A DNA stretch of 64,000 bases from Bifidobacteriaceae bacterium (GCA_031281585.1 JAITFE010000020.1:1-64000); one strand, 5' to 3'; positions 46,316 through 55,396 are shown, counted from the first letter of the stretch. Program-made: numbers and translations. Notes: generated by a model from the letters alone, not told the origin.

Positions 46316-47582
46316 ACAAGAACTCGCGGCCATCCGGGCCGACTTCCCCATCCTGGGCCGTCGCCTTGAGGGGGGGCGGCCGCTGGTCTACTTTGACACG
46401 GGGGCCACCTCGCAGCGCCCGCGCGTGGTCATGGACGCCATGCGGGACTTCTCCGAGAACCACAACGCCTCCGTCCACCGCGGCGCGCACGCCCTGGCGG
46501 GCGAGGCGACGGACGCCTTCGAGGACGCCCGCGAGGCGATCGCCGCGTTCGTGGGCGCCAGCGCGGGCGAACTGGTCTTCACCTCGGGCGCCACCGGTGC
46601 GATCAATTTGCTGACGGCCGCGCTGGGCGCGGCCTCGGACGGGCGCGGGCAAGGGCTGGGCCGCCGTTTCGCCATCCTGCCCGGCGACCGGATAGTGGTC
46701 ACGCAGGCCGAACACCACTCAAACCTGGTGCCCTGGCAGGAATTGGCCGCCCGTACCGGCGCCGAGTTGGCGTGGCTCCGGGTGGGCGCGGACGGCCGCC
46801 TGCGGCTGGACGACTTGCGCAGCGTCATCAACCAGCGCACCCGGGTCTTGGCGTTCACGCACGCCTCCAACGTCACGGGGGCGATCAGCGACGTGGGCGC
46901 GATCACCGCCGCGGCGCGCCGGGTCGGGGCGTTGACGGTGCTTGACGCCGCCCAGACCGCCCCGCATCTGCCGTTGGACCTGCCCTCCCTGGGGGTGGAC
47001 TTCGCGGCCTTCTCCGCCCACAAAATGCTGGGCCCCAACGGGGTGGGCGGCCTGTACGGCCGGGCCGAACTCCTGGAGGCGCTGCCACCCGGTTTCACCG
47101 GCGGGTCCATGGTGGAGATCGTCACCATGCGGGACGCGACCTTCCTGCCGCCGCCGAACCGGTTCGAGGCGGGCACCCAGGCGGTCACGCCCGCGATCGG
47201 CTGGGCCGCCGCCGTCGGCTACCTGGGCCACCTGGGCATGGACCGCGTGGCCGCGCACGAACACGGTTTGACCGTGCGGCTGTTGGACGGCCTGGCGGGG
47301 CTTGAGGGCGTCCGCGTGCTGGGGCCCGCCGACGCCTCCGACCGCCTGGGCGCCGTCGCGGTGGACGTGGAGGGCGTCCACGCCCACGACGTGGGCCAAT
47401 ACCTGGACGCCCAAGGCATTGCGGTCAGGGTTGGCCACCACTGCGCCCAGCCCCTCCACCGGGCGCTGGGCGTGCACGCCTCCACCCGGGTCTCGCTCGG
47501 CCTCTACAACACCGCCGCCGAGGTCGACCAGTTCCTCGCCGCCCTCGCAGAAGTCAGGGGCTACTTCGGAGCCGCCGCATGA
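46290..47582 (+). CDS. sufS: Cysteine desulfurase SufS
   Basis: 430 residues. PLP enzyme that takes sulfur from cysteine. The PLP Lys is K245 in FSAHKMLGPNG and the persulfide Cys is C385 in RVGHHCAQPLH. The ATG at 46290 lies inside the sufC 3' end and starts MTVSLAPTEQELAAIRADFP, as in other SufS proteins. A longer frame upstream would run far into sufC. Works with SufU. Confidence 0.96.
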   Translation: MTVSLAPTEQELAAIRADFPILGRRLEGGRPLVYFDTGATSQRPRVVMDAMRDFSENHNASVHRGAHALAGEATDAFEDAREAIAAFVGASAGELVFTSGATGAINLLTAALGAASDGRGQGLGRRFAILPGDRIVVTQAEHHSNLVPWQELAARTGAELAWLRVGADGRLRLDDLRSVINQRTRVLAFTHASNVTGAISDVGAITAAARRVGALTVLDAAQTAPHLPLDLPSLGVDFAAFSAHKMLGPNGVGGLYGRAELLEALPPGFTGGSMVEIVTMRDATFLPPPNRFEAGTQAVTPAIGWAAAVGYLGHLGMDRVAAHEHGLTVRLLDGLAGLEGVRVLGPADASDRLGAVAVDVEGVHAHDVGQYLDAQGIAVRVGHHCAQPLHRALGVHASTRVSLGLYNTAAEVDQFLAALAEVRGYFGAAA

Positions 47583-48058
47583 GCTCGCTCGACGCGATGT
47601 ACCAAGAGCTGATCATGGACCACGCCCGCCACCCCCACGGGCGCGGCCTGGCGGAGGGCTTCGACGGCGAGTCCTTCCAGGTCAACCCCACCTGCGGCGA
47701 CCGCATCCAACTACGGGTCGCGCTTGGGGACGGGCAGGTTTCGGGCATCACCTGGGACGGGCAGGGCTGCTCCATCTCGCAGGCGTCCGCGTCCATGATG
47801 AAAGACCTGGCCGAAGGCAAGACCCTGGAGGAGGTCGCGGCCCTCGGAGACGTGTTCACCGAGTTGATGCGCTCGCGCGGGCGCGGAATTGACGAGGCGA
47901 AGGCCGACCAGTTGGGGGACGCGGTGGCGCTCGAGGGCGTGTCACGCTATCCCATGCGGGTAAAGTGCGCTTTGCTTGGGTGGATGGCCCTGAAGGACGC
48001 CGCCGCCAAGGCCGCCGCCGGGGACTCCAGCCCCGCGCGCATACCGGAAGGGATCTAG
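47579..48058 (+). CDS. sufU: Sulfur transfer protein SufU
   Basis: 159 residues, SufU of the IscU-like fold. Zinc/sulfur Cys at C39 (NPTCGD), C64 (GQGCSIS) and C130 (RVKCALL), with the Asp following C39 as fourth ligand; an insertion between C64 and C130 is typical of SufU. It accepts sulfur from SufS and passes it to SufBCD. ATGA overlap with sufS. Confidence 0.95.
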   Translation: MSSLDAMYQELIMDHARHPHGRGLAEGFDGESFQVNPTCGDRIQLRVALGDGQVSGITWDGQGCSISQASASMMKDLAEGKTLEEVAALGDVFTELMRSRGRGIDEAKADQLGDAVALEGVSRYPMRVKCALLGWMALKDAAAKAAAGDSSPARIPEGI

Positions 48059-48061
48059 GAA

Positions 48062-48511
48062 ATGGCGCCATCGCCTTACACCGGCAGCGACTTCGCGCCC
48101 CCGCCCGGCCCCGTTCAAGGCGGGCCGGCAGCGGCGGGCGACCAAACGGCATCGGGCAACGCGGAACCGGAACTGCCCACAGCGCGGCCGGAGTCCCCGG
48201 CCTGGCCCACGGCGGCGGACGTGGAGGAGGCCCTCAGGGACGTGATCGACCCGGAACTGGGCATCAACGTGGTGGACTTGGGCCTGCTTTACGGCGTGGC
48301 GATCGACCAGGAGGGGCGGGCGGTCGTGGACATGACGCTGACCTCGGCGGCGTGCCCGTTGACCGGGCTGATCGAATCGCAGGCGGCGACCGCGCTGGAA
48401 GGCCTGGTCGAAGACGTGGAGATCAACTGGGTGTGGACGCCGCCGTGGGGCCCGGACCGGATCACAGCGGACGGCCGCGAGCAGTTGCGGGCCATCGGGT
48501 TCAACGTCTGA
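48062..48511 (+). CDS. MIP18/DUF59 family protein (SufT-like)
   Basis: 149 residues with a Pro/Ala-rich N-terminal 50, then the DUF59 domain: VEEALRDVIDPELGINVVDLGLLYGV, MTLTSAACPLTGLIE with the conserved Cys, WVWTPPWGPDRIT. Commonly the last gene of actinobacterial suf clusters; it is thought to help Fe-S cluster maturation. Gap of 3 bp to sufU. Confidence 0.92.
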   Translation: MAPSPYTGSDFAPPPGPVQGGPAAAGDQTASGNAEPELPTARPESPAWPTAADVEEALRDVIDPELGINVVDLGLLYGVAIDQEGRAVVDMTLTSAACPLTGLIESQAATALEGLVEDVEINWVWTPPWGPDRITADGREQLRAIGFNV

Positions 48512-48521
48512 GGCGGCGGCG

Positions 48522-49169
48522 GTGACCATTCCCGATGGCGTCTACCTGCTCTCCTCCGCGGCGGACACGGTCATCTCCCGGCTGATCAGGTTCGGCACGG
48601 GCGCGGTGCACGGCCACTTGGCGGTCGTGTTCCTTGAGGACGGCCAGCTCAGGTCCTATTCGTTCGCGCGGCGGCGGTGGTCCACGCCCCTCGACGGTGC
48701 CTTCGTCGAGGAGGGGCGCGAGCGTTACACCTTCGAGGGCGGGCGGTGCTCGTCCCTGGCCCTGTTCTCGTTGCCGGCCGCCGTCCAGGCCGAAGTCCGG
48801 TCGCGGTTGGAGCGGCTTCGTCCGGAGTTGGAGCAATGCCTCTACAACTTGCCCGATGCCGTCGCCAACTCTTTGGGTCTTCGCGTCCGTTCGCGGGCCG
48901 CCCACACTTGCGTCAGCTACTGCGCGCTGATGCTCGGACTGGACCAGCGCCGCCATGTGGTCTCATTGCGCGACGTGCTGCGGGCCGCCGGGGCGAAGAT
49001 GGTCTACAAGGGATCCCTGGCCGGTCTGGAGGAGTTCACGGGCGCGCGCTTCTGGGACGGCGACTCGGCCTTCTACGCCCGCCGCCTGCCCAAGGCCCAG
49101 GCCGTGGCCACGGTGCTTGGGTCCCAATCCCGCGCGATCGGCCGGATCATCCGGGAACGCCTGCCCTGA
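48522..49169 (+). CDS. Putative permuted papain-like hydrolase (YiiX-type)
   Basis: 215 residues. LIRFGTGAVHGHLAVVFLEDG near residue 30 and AAHTCVSYCALMLG near residue 125 place His before Cys, the order expected in circularly permuted NlpC/P60-like papain folds (YiiX/YebB). The final third (FTGARFWDGDSAFYARRLP) is not recognised. No signal peptide. It begins 10 bp after the DUF59 gene and may be cotranscribed with suf. The fold assignment rests on motif order alone. Confidence 0.5.
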   Translation: MTIPDGVYLLSSAADTVISRLIRFGTGAVHGHLAVVFLEDGQLRSYSFARRRWSTPLDGAFVEEGRERYTFEGGRCSSLALFSLPAAVQAEVRSRLERLRPELEQCLYNLPDAVANSLGLRVRSRAAHTCVSYCALMLGLDQRRHVVSLRDVLRAAGAKMVYKGSLAGLEEFTGARFWDGDSAFYARRLPKAQAVATVLGSQSRAIGRIIRERLP

Positions 49170-49175
49170 CGGCGC

Positions 49176-50387
49176 TCACAGGGCCAGGTCGAGGCCGTCC
49201 GCGACTAGGCGGCCTGACGGCCGGAGCGGGTCGGACAGGTCCAGGGTGGCGGTCACGGCGTTGCCTTCGGCCGTGGTGCGGTAGACGTAGCGGGCGTTGG
49301 TGAGCTCCTGGCGTTCGGTGGTCGCGCGGGCCATCCACGGGTTGGCGCGCCGCCATTGGATGAGGCGGCGGTGCAAGTCGTGGAGCCACCAACCCCAGGG
49401 GGCCAGGTCGGCGGGGTGGGACGGAAAGGCGGGGCGGACGGCATCGTCGCCGCCCAGGCGGTCTTCCTTGACGCCGGTGAAACCCTGCTCGTCGCCGTAG
49501 TAGACGTGGGGCTGGCCGCCCAAAGTCATCAACGCGAACAAGGCCACGGCCGCTCCCTTGGGGCCCACCTGGCTGGCGATGCGCGTGACGTCGTGATTGG
49601 AGATGAACGTCACCGGGGAGTAGGCGGCGAGCAACTCGTTGTGGCGGGAGACCGACCAGTCGAGTTCGAAGAAGTTGCAGTCCTTGATGGAGGACCAGAT
49701 GGCCTTCCACAATTCGTACTGGGTGACCGAATCCATGGTGGAGCGGGCCACGAAGTCCGCGCCGTCGCCGTGGAGGACCTCGCCGAAGAAGAAGGCGTGC
49801 GGGAAACGTTCACGCAGGCCTGGGAGAACGCCGGCCCAAAAGTCGGGGCCGGTGGCGTAGGCGGCGTCAAGGCGCCATCCGTCAACCCCGCGCTCCAGCC
49901 AATGGCCCATCACGTCCTGGGCGAAGTGGGCGACCGCCGGGTCGCCGTGGTTGAGGGTGATCAGCGAGCCGTGGCCCTCGAAAACTTGGGCTCGCGGGCC
50001 GTCCCAGCGGAAGAACCTTTTCGCCGCGGGCTGATCCGGGCCGGGGGTTGTGGCGGCCAAATGAAGGCGGTGCCGGTCCCCAACGTGGTTGAAGACACCG
50101 TCCAGGTAGACCTTGAGCCCGCGTTCGTGGGCTTGTTGGACCAGGTCCAGGAAGTCGGCCTCCTCGCCCAGCCGGGGGTCGATTCGGAAATGGTCGAGGG
50201 TGTCGTAGCCGTGGGTCTGAGACTCGAAGACCGGGCCCAGGCTGAGGGCCTCGAAGCCGAGCGCCTGGGCGTAGTCAAGCCAGTTGGCCAGGTGTTTGAA
50301 GGCACCCGCGCCTTGGGTACGGGAATCGGGTTCCGGCCGGATTGGGAGGCCGGCAAAGCCAAGCGGATAGACATGCCAGGCGATCAT
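49176..50387 (-). CDS. Glycoside hydrolase family 13 (alpha-amylase type)
   Basis: 403 residues, cytosolic (no signal). Region I is GLKVYLDGVFNHVGD, region II GVDGWRLDAAYA with the nucleophile Asp, region III FFFGEVLHG with the acid Glu, and region IV FISNHDVTRI with the third Asp. N-terminus WHVYPLGFAGLP lacks the extra domain of cyclomaltodextrinases. It likely cuts alpha-glucans or malto-oligosaccharides. A GAGGAGC lies before the ATG. Single leftward gene, convergent with the suf operon. Confidence 0.92.
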   Translation of the reverse strand: MIAWHVYPLGFAGLPIRPEPDSRTQGAGAFKHLANWLDYAQALGFEALSLGPVFESQTHGYDTLDHFRIDPRLGEEADFLDLVQQAHERGLKVYLDGVFNHVGDRHRLHLAATTPGPDQPAAKRFFRWDGPRAQVFEGHGSLITLNHGDPAVAHFAQDVMGHWLERGVDGWRLDAAYATGPDFWAGVLPGLRERFPHAFFFGEVLHGDGADFVARSTMDSVTQYELWKAIWSSIKDCNFFELDWSVSRHNELLAAYSPVTFISNHDVTRIASQVGPKGAAVALFALMTLGGQPHVYYGDEQGFTGVKEDRLGGDDAVRPAFPSHPADLAPWGWWLHDLHRRLIQWRRANPWMARATTERQELTNARYVYRTTAEGNAVTATLDLSDPLRPSGRLVADGLDLAL

Positions 50388-50540
50388 TCTTCTCTCAAGC
50401 TCCTCACAGCTCGCGCGTTTGCGGACGGCCTAGTTTGGGGGCGAGAGCGACCTTGGCCCGGCGCCTGGCGGGGCGCCGAAAAACTGACCAATCGAGGGTA
50501 ACTCTTTTACCGCCCACCGCCTAATTCGCGCCCGGCGACT

Positions 50541-50604
50541 CTGGCTTCGCTTGCGGGCGCCAGTCGGCGGGCGGCCAACGTGCGCCGGGCGGTCTCCAAG
50601 CGCG
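50541..50604 (+). repeat. 64-bp direct repeat, copy A
   Basis: Matches 51265-51328 at 63 of 64 positions (the single difference is C at 50596 against T at 51320); CGCCCGGC also matches a few bases upstream. It lies downstream of the DUF5615 toxin gene, so the two copies bracket the toxin-antitoxin pair. Confidence 0.92.
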
Positions 50605-50622
50605 CCGCGCGTGACGTGCGGG

Positions 50623-50991
50623 CTACCGGAAGGGCAATCGGCGAACCCGCATTCTCCCTTGGCGGATGGACACGACTGCGCCGATCTCCAACTCGGCTTC
50701 GACGGTTGCCAGATTCGCAGTCAACAGCGCGGCGAGGGCGGCGGGGATCAGGCCTTCAGCAGACCGAAGGAGAATCACCGATGGCGCAGCCCCGCCTTGA
50801 AGAGCCAGATTCGTGCTGAAGTCGCTATCTGCTGTGACAACAACGTATCCGAGGGCAGCAGCGAACGCCGCGATTTCTTCATCCGTCGCTCGGAGTAGCT
50901 CATGATCAACAACATGGGTCGCGTCGTGGCCTGCGGCCCTCAACCGCTCGGCAAGGCGGGGCGAGAGGTTCGCGTCGATGAGAAGTCTCAT
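50623..50991 (-). CDS. DUF5615 PIN-like toxin
   Basis: 122 residues: MRLLIDANLSPRLAERLRAAGHDA, an AT(D/E)EEIAAFA helix and VVTADSDFS give the acidic residues of a PIN-like (Mut7-C-related) ribonuclease fold. Usually paired with DUF433 antitoxin, as here with a 4-bp ATGA overlap. It would cut RNA when freed from its partner; substrate unknown. The unit lies between 64-bp direct repeats. Confidence 0.88.
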   Translation of the reverse strand: MRLLIDANLSPRLAERLRAAGHDATHVVDHELLRATDEEIAAFAAALGYVVVTADSDFSTNLALQGGAAPSVILLRSAEGLIPAALAALLTANLATVEAELEIGAVVSIRQGRMRVRRLPFR

Positions 50992-51215
50992 GCGGCCAAT
51001 AGCGGCAGTTCTCGCTCCTGGGTGGCTTCAGCCGCGAATGCGAGGGCCTGCAGAACATCCTCTTCCACCAGATATGGATAGTCCGCAATGATGTCGGCGG
51101 GGCTTTTGCCAGCGGCCAGTTGGCCCAGCACAGCCGTGACGGTCACCCGCGTGTCCCGAATGCAGGGCAGGCCGCCCATGCGCCGAGAGTCTATCGAAAT
51201 GCGGTCAAATCCCAT
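50988..51215 (-). CDS. DUF433 antitoxin
   Basis: 75 residues: RISIDSRRMGGLPCIRDTRVTV followed by VLGQLAAGKSPADIIADYPYL is the DUF433 helix-turn-helix-like signature, and a final helix (VLQALAFAAEA) binds the toxin in related pairs. First gene of the two; likely represses its own promoter, situated at about 51216-51260. Confidence 0.9.
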   Translation of the reverse strand: MGFDRISIDSRRMGGLPCIRDTRVTVTAVLGQLAAGKSPADIIADYPYLVEEDVLQALAFAAEATQERELPLLAA

Positions 51216-51264
51216 TCGCCCAGCCTACCTGCGGTCAACGGCGGCTACCAGTCGCCCGGCAGCC

Positions 51265-51328
51265 CTGGCTTCGCTTGCGGGCGCCAGTCGGCGGGCGGCC
51301 AACGTGCGCCGGGCGGTCTTCAAGCGCG
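51265..51328 (+). repeat. 64-bp direct repeat, copy B
   Basis: Second copy of the 50541-50604 sequence, 724 bp away, between the DUF433 start and the hrcA operator. TTCAAG at 51319-51324, within the repeat, is near the expected -35 position of the hrcA promoter (-10 TAGAAT at 51345-51350), so this copy is probably the native one. Confidence 0.92.
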
Positions 51329-51349
51329 GTCTGGACAGGCCTAGTAGAA

Positions 51350-51376
51350 TTAGCACTCGGACCACTTGAGTGCTAC
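51350..51376. promoter_or_regulatory. CIRCE operator (HrcA binding site)
   Basis: TTAGCACTC (51350-51358), 9-nt gap, GAGTGCTAC (51368-51376); the consensus right arm ends in A instead of C. TAGAAT at 51345-51350 is a -10 candidate, so bound HrcA would block the promoter of hrcA-dnaJ. Confidence 0.92.
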
Positions 51377-51404
51377 CGGACGTGGGGGGAGGGGAGAAAC
51401 GCCA

Positions 51405-52418
51405 ATGCTTGACGACCGCCGATTGGCCGTGCTGCGGGCCATCATTGAAGACTACGTCTCAACCGGCGAGCCCGTGGGCTCCCGTGGCCTGGTGGAACGC
51501 CACCACCTCAGCGTTTCGCCCGCGACCATCCGCAATGACATGGCGGTGTTGGAGGAGGCCGGCCTGATCACCCAGCCGCACACTTCGGCCGGCCGGGTGC
51601 CGACCGACGCGGGCTACCGCCTGTTCGTGGACCAGTTGGCGACGGTCAAACCGCTCTCCGCCGCGGAACGGCGGGCCATCCAGACCTTGCTGGACGGGCC
51701 GCTCGACCTGGACCAGATCGTGTCCCGTGCGGTCCGGGCGTTGGCGCAGCTGACCCACCAGGTGGCTGTGATCCAATACCCGTCGCTCCGGATGACCAGG
51801 GTCCGGCACATCGAGTTGATCGAGTTGGCCCCGGCGCGCTGCCTGCTGGTCATGATCACCGACGCGGGCCGTGTGGAACAGCGTTTCATCGAGTTGCCCG
51901 GCCCGCTTGGGCCGGACGCGGCGGCCATGCTGCGGGCGAAGTTGAACGAGGCCACGGCCGGCCCCTCGCTGGAGGAGGCCTTCGAAGACCTTGACAGCCT
52001 TTGGCTCGGCTTCTCCGAGGACGTCAGGCCCGCCGTCCAAGCGGTCGTGGACCGGTTGAAGGAGATCCCTAAGGCGGGCTACCAGGAGCGGCTCGTGTTG
52101 GCGGGCACGTCGAACCTGGCCCGCTCCTCGGCTGATTTCCGGAGCTTCATGCCGGTGCTGGAGGCCATCGAGGAACAGGTGGTGCTGCTCAAGGTCCTGA
52201 CGGAGATGTCCGCCGATTCGGGCCAGATCGCCATCCGGATTGGCCATGAGACAACCGAGGCGGGTCTGGAGGAGACCTCGCTGGTCGCGGCCGGCTACGG
52301 CCCGGGCCGGACCGTCGCCAACCTGGGCGTGCTGGGACCCACCCGGATGGACTACCCTGGCTCGATTGCAGTGGTGCGCGCCATCGCCCTGTACCTTTCA
52401 CGCATATTGGCCGCGTAG
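51405..52418 (+). CDS. hrcA: Heat-inducible repressor HrcA
   Basis: 337 residues from the ATG in front of LDDRRLAVLRAIIEDYVSTG; a G-rich purine tract is upstream. The winged helix (GSRGLVERHHLSVSPATIRNDMAVLEEAGLI) binds CIRCE, followed by QPHTSAGRVPTDAGYRLFVD and a GAF-like domain ending in LGVLGPTRMDYPGSIAVVRAI. Autoregulated with dnaJ through the operator at 51350. Confidence 0.96.
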   Translation: MLDDRRLAVLRAIIEDYVSTGEPVGSRGLVERHHLSVSPATIRNDMAVLEEAGLITQPHTSAGRVPTDAGYRLFVDQLATVKPLSAAERRAIQTLLDGPLDLDQIVSRAVRALAQLTHQVAVIQYPSLRMTRVRHIELIELAPARCLLVMITDAGRVEQRFIELPGPLGPDAAAMLRAKLNEATAGPSLEEAFEDLDSLWLGFSEDVRPAVQAVVDRLKEIPKAGYQERLVLAGTSNLARSSADFRSFMPVLEAIEEQVVLLKVLTEMSADSGQIAIRIGHETTEAGLEETSLVAAGYGPGRTVANLGVLGPTRMDYPGSIAVVRAIALYLSRILAA

Positions 52419-52430
52419 CCGAAGGAGACC

Positions 52431-53588
52431 ATGAACGACTATTACGGCATCCTGGGGGTTGCCAAGGGCGCCACAGCCGAGGAGATCAAGCTGGCGTACC
52501 GCAAAGCCAGCCGCGCCCACCACCCGGACATTGTTGGCCACTCCACCGCCGCCGAGGAGAAGTTCAAGCAGATCAACGCCGCCTACGAGGTCCTTTCGGA
52601 CCCGAAGAAGCGGGAAATGTACGACCTGGGAGTGGATCCGCTGGCCCCTGGCGGCGGCCAGCCCGCCGGCCATCCGTTCGGGGGTTTCTCCGGCTCTTTC
52701 ACCGGTTTCGGCGACATCTTCGAGGCCATGTTCAGCGCCGCCGCGGGCGGCGCGGCGGGCCAGTCCGGTCCGCTGTCCCGCGCCTCGCGCGGCCGCGACC
52801 AGTTGGAACGTTTGACGGTGGAGCTTGAGGAAGCCGTCTTCGGCGGCGCCAAGGAGGTCGCCTATTCGACCTATTTGACCTGCGCCTCTTGCGGTGGCAG
52901 CTGTTGCGCGGCCGGGACCGCGCCGACCCGCTGCTCCGCCTGCCAGGGCCGAGGCGTGCGCGAGCGCCTGGTCCGCTCTTTGCTGGGGACCGTCCGGACC
53001 ATGGATCCGTGCCGCCAATGCCAGGGCTTCGGGAACGTGATCGCCACGCCGTGCCCGGAGTGCTCCGGCCAGGGCCGGGTGCGCGGCCAGACCAGCGTCC
53101 AAATCAACGTCCCGGTCGGGGTTGACAACGGCAACCGGCTGCGCCTGATGGGCAAGGGGGAAGTCGGCCCGGCGGGCGGTCCCGCCGCCGATTTGTACAT
53201 CGAGTTCAAGGTCAAGCGCCATCCCGACTTCGTCCGCGACGGCGACAACCTGTTGGCCACGTTGCCCATCCCCATGACGGCGGCGGCGTTGGGCGCCGCG
53301 ATTGTGATCCAGACTCTGGACGGGCCGCGCGAGGTCGACGTCAAACCTGGTTCGCAGCCCGGCACGGTCATCACCTTGGAGGGCCTGGGCGCCGGCCGCT
53401 TGAACCAGCGCACGCGCGGCGACCTGCGCGTCGAATTGGACGTGCAGGTGCCCACCGGCCTTGACGACTCCCAGCGCGAACTGCTCAGACGCCTCGCGCT
53501 GGAGCGAAACGAGGAGCGCCCGGAAGCGCGCTTCGCCTCCACCGGCGGCATGTTCGCGCGCCTCAAGGACAAGCTGACCGGCAAGTGA
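52431..53588 (+). CDS. dnaJ: Chaperone DnaJ (second copy type, with hrcA)
   Basis: 385 residues. The J domain has [22 protein letters not shown] and AHHPD in place of the strict RYHPD context, yet keeps HPD. A Gly/Phe-rich part follows to about residue 115. Four zinc-binding motifs: CASCGGSCC (irregular), [24 protein letters not shown]; the first lacks the typical CxGxG form. C-terminal substrate domains follow. Actinobacterial hrcA-linked DnaJ2 class. Confidence 0.94.
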   Translation: MNDYYGILGVAKGATAEEIKLAYRKASRAHHPDIVGHSTAAEEKFKQINAAYEVLSDPKKREMYDLGVDPLAPGGGQPAGHPFGGFSGSFTGFGDIFEAMFSAAAGGAAGQSGPLSRASRGRDQLERLTVELEEAVFGGAKEVAYSTYLTCASCGGSCCAAGTAPTRCSACQGRGVRERLVRSLLGTVRTMDPCRQCQGFGNVIATPCPECSGQGRVRGQTSVQINVPVGVDNGNRLRLMGKGEVGPAGGPAADLYIEFKVKRHPDFVRDGDNLLATLPIPMTAAALGAAIVIQTLDGPREVDVKPGSQPGTVITLEGLGAGRLNQRTRGDLRVELDVQVPTGLDDSQRELLRRLALERNEERPEARFASTGGMFARLKDKLTGK

Positions 53589-54430
53589 CCGCGCCGCTGT
53601 TCTGGGCGTCGGCAGCGGCGTTGGCGGCCGCGCGCGTCGGCGATTCCCTGACGGTTGCGGGTGAGGAGGCCCACCACGCCGTCGCCGTCAAGCGTTTGCG
53701 CGTGGGGGAGTCCGCCTTGGTGTCCGATGCCGCCGGCCGGCTCGCCCACACTTCCGTCAGCCGCGTTGTGGCTGGCCGGGCGCCGGAATTGACCGTGCTG
53801 GTGGAGAGCCTCGAGGATGTGCCGATCCGGGTGCCCCGGCTGATCCTGGCCCAGGCGCTGACCAAGCAACGCCGGGACGAGGCGGCGGTCGCCGCCGCGA
53901 CCGGCCTGGGCGTGGACGCGATCATCCCGTGGCAGGCGGACCGTTCGGTCACAAGGTGGCTGGACGGCGCGGCCGCCAAGGCGGCCAAGGGCGTCGAACG
54001 TTGGCAGACCCTGGCCCGGGCGGAGGCCAAGGTGGCCCGCCGCGCGTGGGTTCCGGAAGTCCTCCCCGCGGTGGACTCCCCGGCGTTGGCCGGGCGCCTG
54101 GCCGGGGCGGTCGAATCGGGGGCGGTCGCGATAGTGCTCCACGAGCAAGCGGAGGCGGGCTTGGCAGGCGCGCTAGGGCTGGGCGGCCGAACCCCCGCAG
54201 ACGCGGGGACCAAGGCCTGCGGCCCAACCGACCGGGACGGCATCGGCGGCGCGACGGCGGTTTATCTGATCACGGGCCCCGAGGGAGGGATCGGGCCCGA
54301 CGAACTGGACGCACTGAAACAAGCGGGCTGCGCCACCGCGCGACTGGGCCCGGAAATCCTGCGCGCGGGCCTGGCCGGCCCGGCGGCCCTGGCGGTGGCC
54401 AGCCACCTCCTCGCCCGCTGGCCCCTGTAG
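53585..54430 (+). CDS. rsmE: 16S rRNA m3U1498 methyltransferase RsmE
   Basis: 281 residues. SPOUT-class methyltransferase for U1498 of 16S rRNA, using SAM. The N-terminal PUA-like part includes [17 protein letters not shown]. The catalytic domain shows [27 protein letters not shown]-like sequence and the knot [13 protein letters not shown], then [20 protein letters not shown]. The GTG overlaps the dnaJ stop by 4 bp, an order usual in actinobacteria. Confidence 0.94.
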   Translation: MTAPLFWASAAALAAARVGDSLTVAGEEAHHAVAVKRLRVGESALVSDAAGRLAHTSVSRVVAGRAPELTVLVESLEDVPIRVPRLILAQALTKQRRDEAAVAAATGLGVDAIIPWQADRSVTRWLDGAAAKAAKGVERWQTLARAEAKVARRAWVPEVLPAVDSPALAGRLAGAVESGAVAIVLHEQAEAGLAGALGLGGRTPADAGTKACGPTDRDGIGGATAVYLITGPEGGIGPDELDALKQAGCATARLGPEILRAGLAGPAALAVASHLLARWPL

Positions 54431-54574
54431 CCCACGTACGTAGGCGCTCCACTCCCGTCGGCAGGCGCGCATTCCCATGCGCGCTGAGACCGCCGAAGAC
54501 GGCCGTCTCAGCGGCCCAGAGTGCATTGGCTCGTGCTTCTTCGGCACGGGGTGCCCTCTGACCACGCGGCCGCC

Positions 54575-54726
54575 TTGGCACCCCCGCGCACGCGGGGGCT
54601 GCTCGCCGGGGCGATCCCTCAGCACCCGCCAGAAACCTCTACCCCCGCACACGCGGGGAACTGCCTGGACCAGAGCCCAGCGCAAACCAACGACCCAACC
54701 TCTACCCCCGCACACGCGGGGCCGTT
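54575..54726 (-). CRISPR. Short decaying CRISPR array (3 repeats, 2 spacers) behind cas6e
   Basis: Repeats at 54575-54602 (degenerate, core CCCCCGCGCACGCGGGG), 54636-54664 (one extra A) and 54699-54726 (last 5 bases changed). Spacers are 33 nt (54603-54635) and 34 nt (54665-54698). The sequence is the reverse complement of the large array repeat, so this array should be read leftward, in the same direction as cas6e, whose stop is 43 bp away. The most altered repeat is the one at the far end from cas6e, as expected for a leader-distal repeat. Confidence 0.88.
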
Positions 54727-54769
54727 ACCGCCAAGCTGTCCCGCAGAGTAGGGCAGCGCTTTAGCGAGA

Positions 54770-55396
54770 CTATGCCTGGATAACCTCACCGTCTGGCGGC
54801 CCGATGAGCCTGACTAGCCCCATCCCGTATGGCTTTCCCCGACCAATTCCCTTCACTAGAGCCTCCGTTGCGGCGCGATGATCGATAACCTCCGCGACGC
54901 CGGAGAGGCGGACCCATGCAATTGGAGGTCGGTCCTGATAGCCAGATTCCTGTTCGCCGCAGATCGCGGCTGAGTCCGGGGCCATGAGCAGGCCATGGCA
55001 GGCCAGACGCGTCCGCGCCCATTGCTCTCGTTCCGCAAGGGGGATCGCCTGTGGTCGCCGCCGAACTCGAAGCTCGCGGGGCAACAGCGCGGGCCCGCCT
55101 GAGCCGTTGGCTTCTGCAGCCAGAATGACGCTGATCCGCATCGACCTGCCTGGCGATGGATTCCAACGGCGCGGCCCCCGCAAATGGAAGCCCTTGGGGA
55201 CTTTCGTCGGGGCGATCGTCGACTGGACGAACAGACTGTGCCCAACTACTTGGCACAGAACACCTGCGTAGCTGCGCGCGTTTGGGGCCGGGATCCGGTC
55301 TGGGAACAGGCTCATGCTCACGTCATGTATGCGCCGGCTGGTCCACGGTTCGTCCTGTGCCTTCGGCACCAGCACTAGCTGAATAAGGCTTCCCAA
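54770..55396 (-). CDS. cas6e: Cas6e-like crRNA-processing endoribonuclease
   Basis: 208 residues. The N-terminus IQLVLVPKAQDE, then RRIHDVSMSLFP, carries H24 where Cas6e has its catalytic His; LFVQSTIAP follows the first ferredoxin fold as in the family. The C-terminus has WVRLSGVAEVIDH and the glycine loop VKGIGRGKPYGMGLV (residues 181-195), matching the Cas6e ending GIGrgKafGcGLL. It should cut the pre-crRNA at the base of the CCCCGC/GCGGGG hairpin. Start is TTG with AGGAG 6 nt upstream. Cas6e belongs to type I-E, yet its divergent neighbours are of the Csb1/Csb2 type, and no cse1, cse2 or other type I-E gene is seen. Confidence 0.85.
   Translation of the reverse strand: MGSLIQLVLVPKAQDEPWTSRRIHDVSMSLFPDRIPAPNARSYAGVLCQVVGHSLFVQSTIAPTKVPKGFHLRGPRRWNPSPGRSMRISVILAAEANGSGGPALLPRELRVRRRPQAIPLAEREQWARTRLACHGLLMAPDSAAICGEQESGYQDRPPIAWVRLSGVAEVIDHRAATEALVKGIGRGKPYGMGLVRLIGPPDGEVIQA

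Noticed and set aside
53929-54561. A second rightward gene inside and past rsmE
   Set aside because: It is an out-of-frame Gly/Arg-rich translation of rsmE that runs on into the short CRISPR array; no motif or ribosome site.
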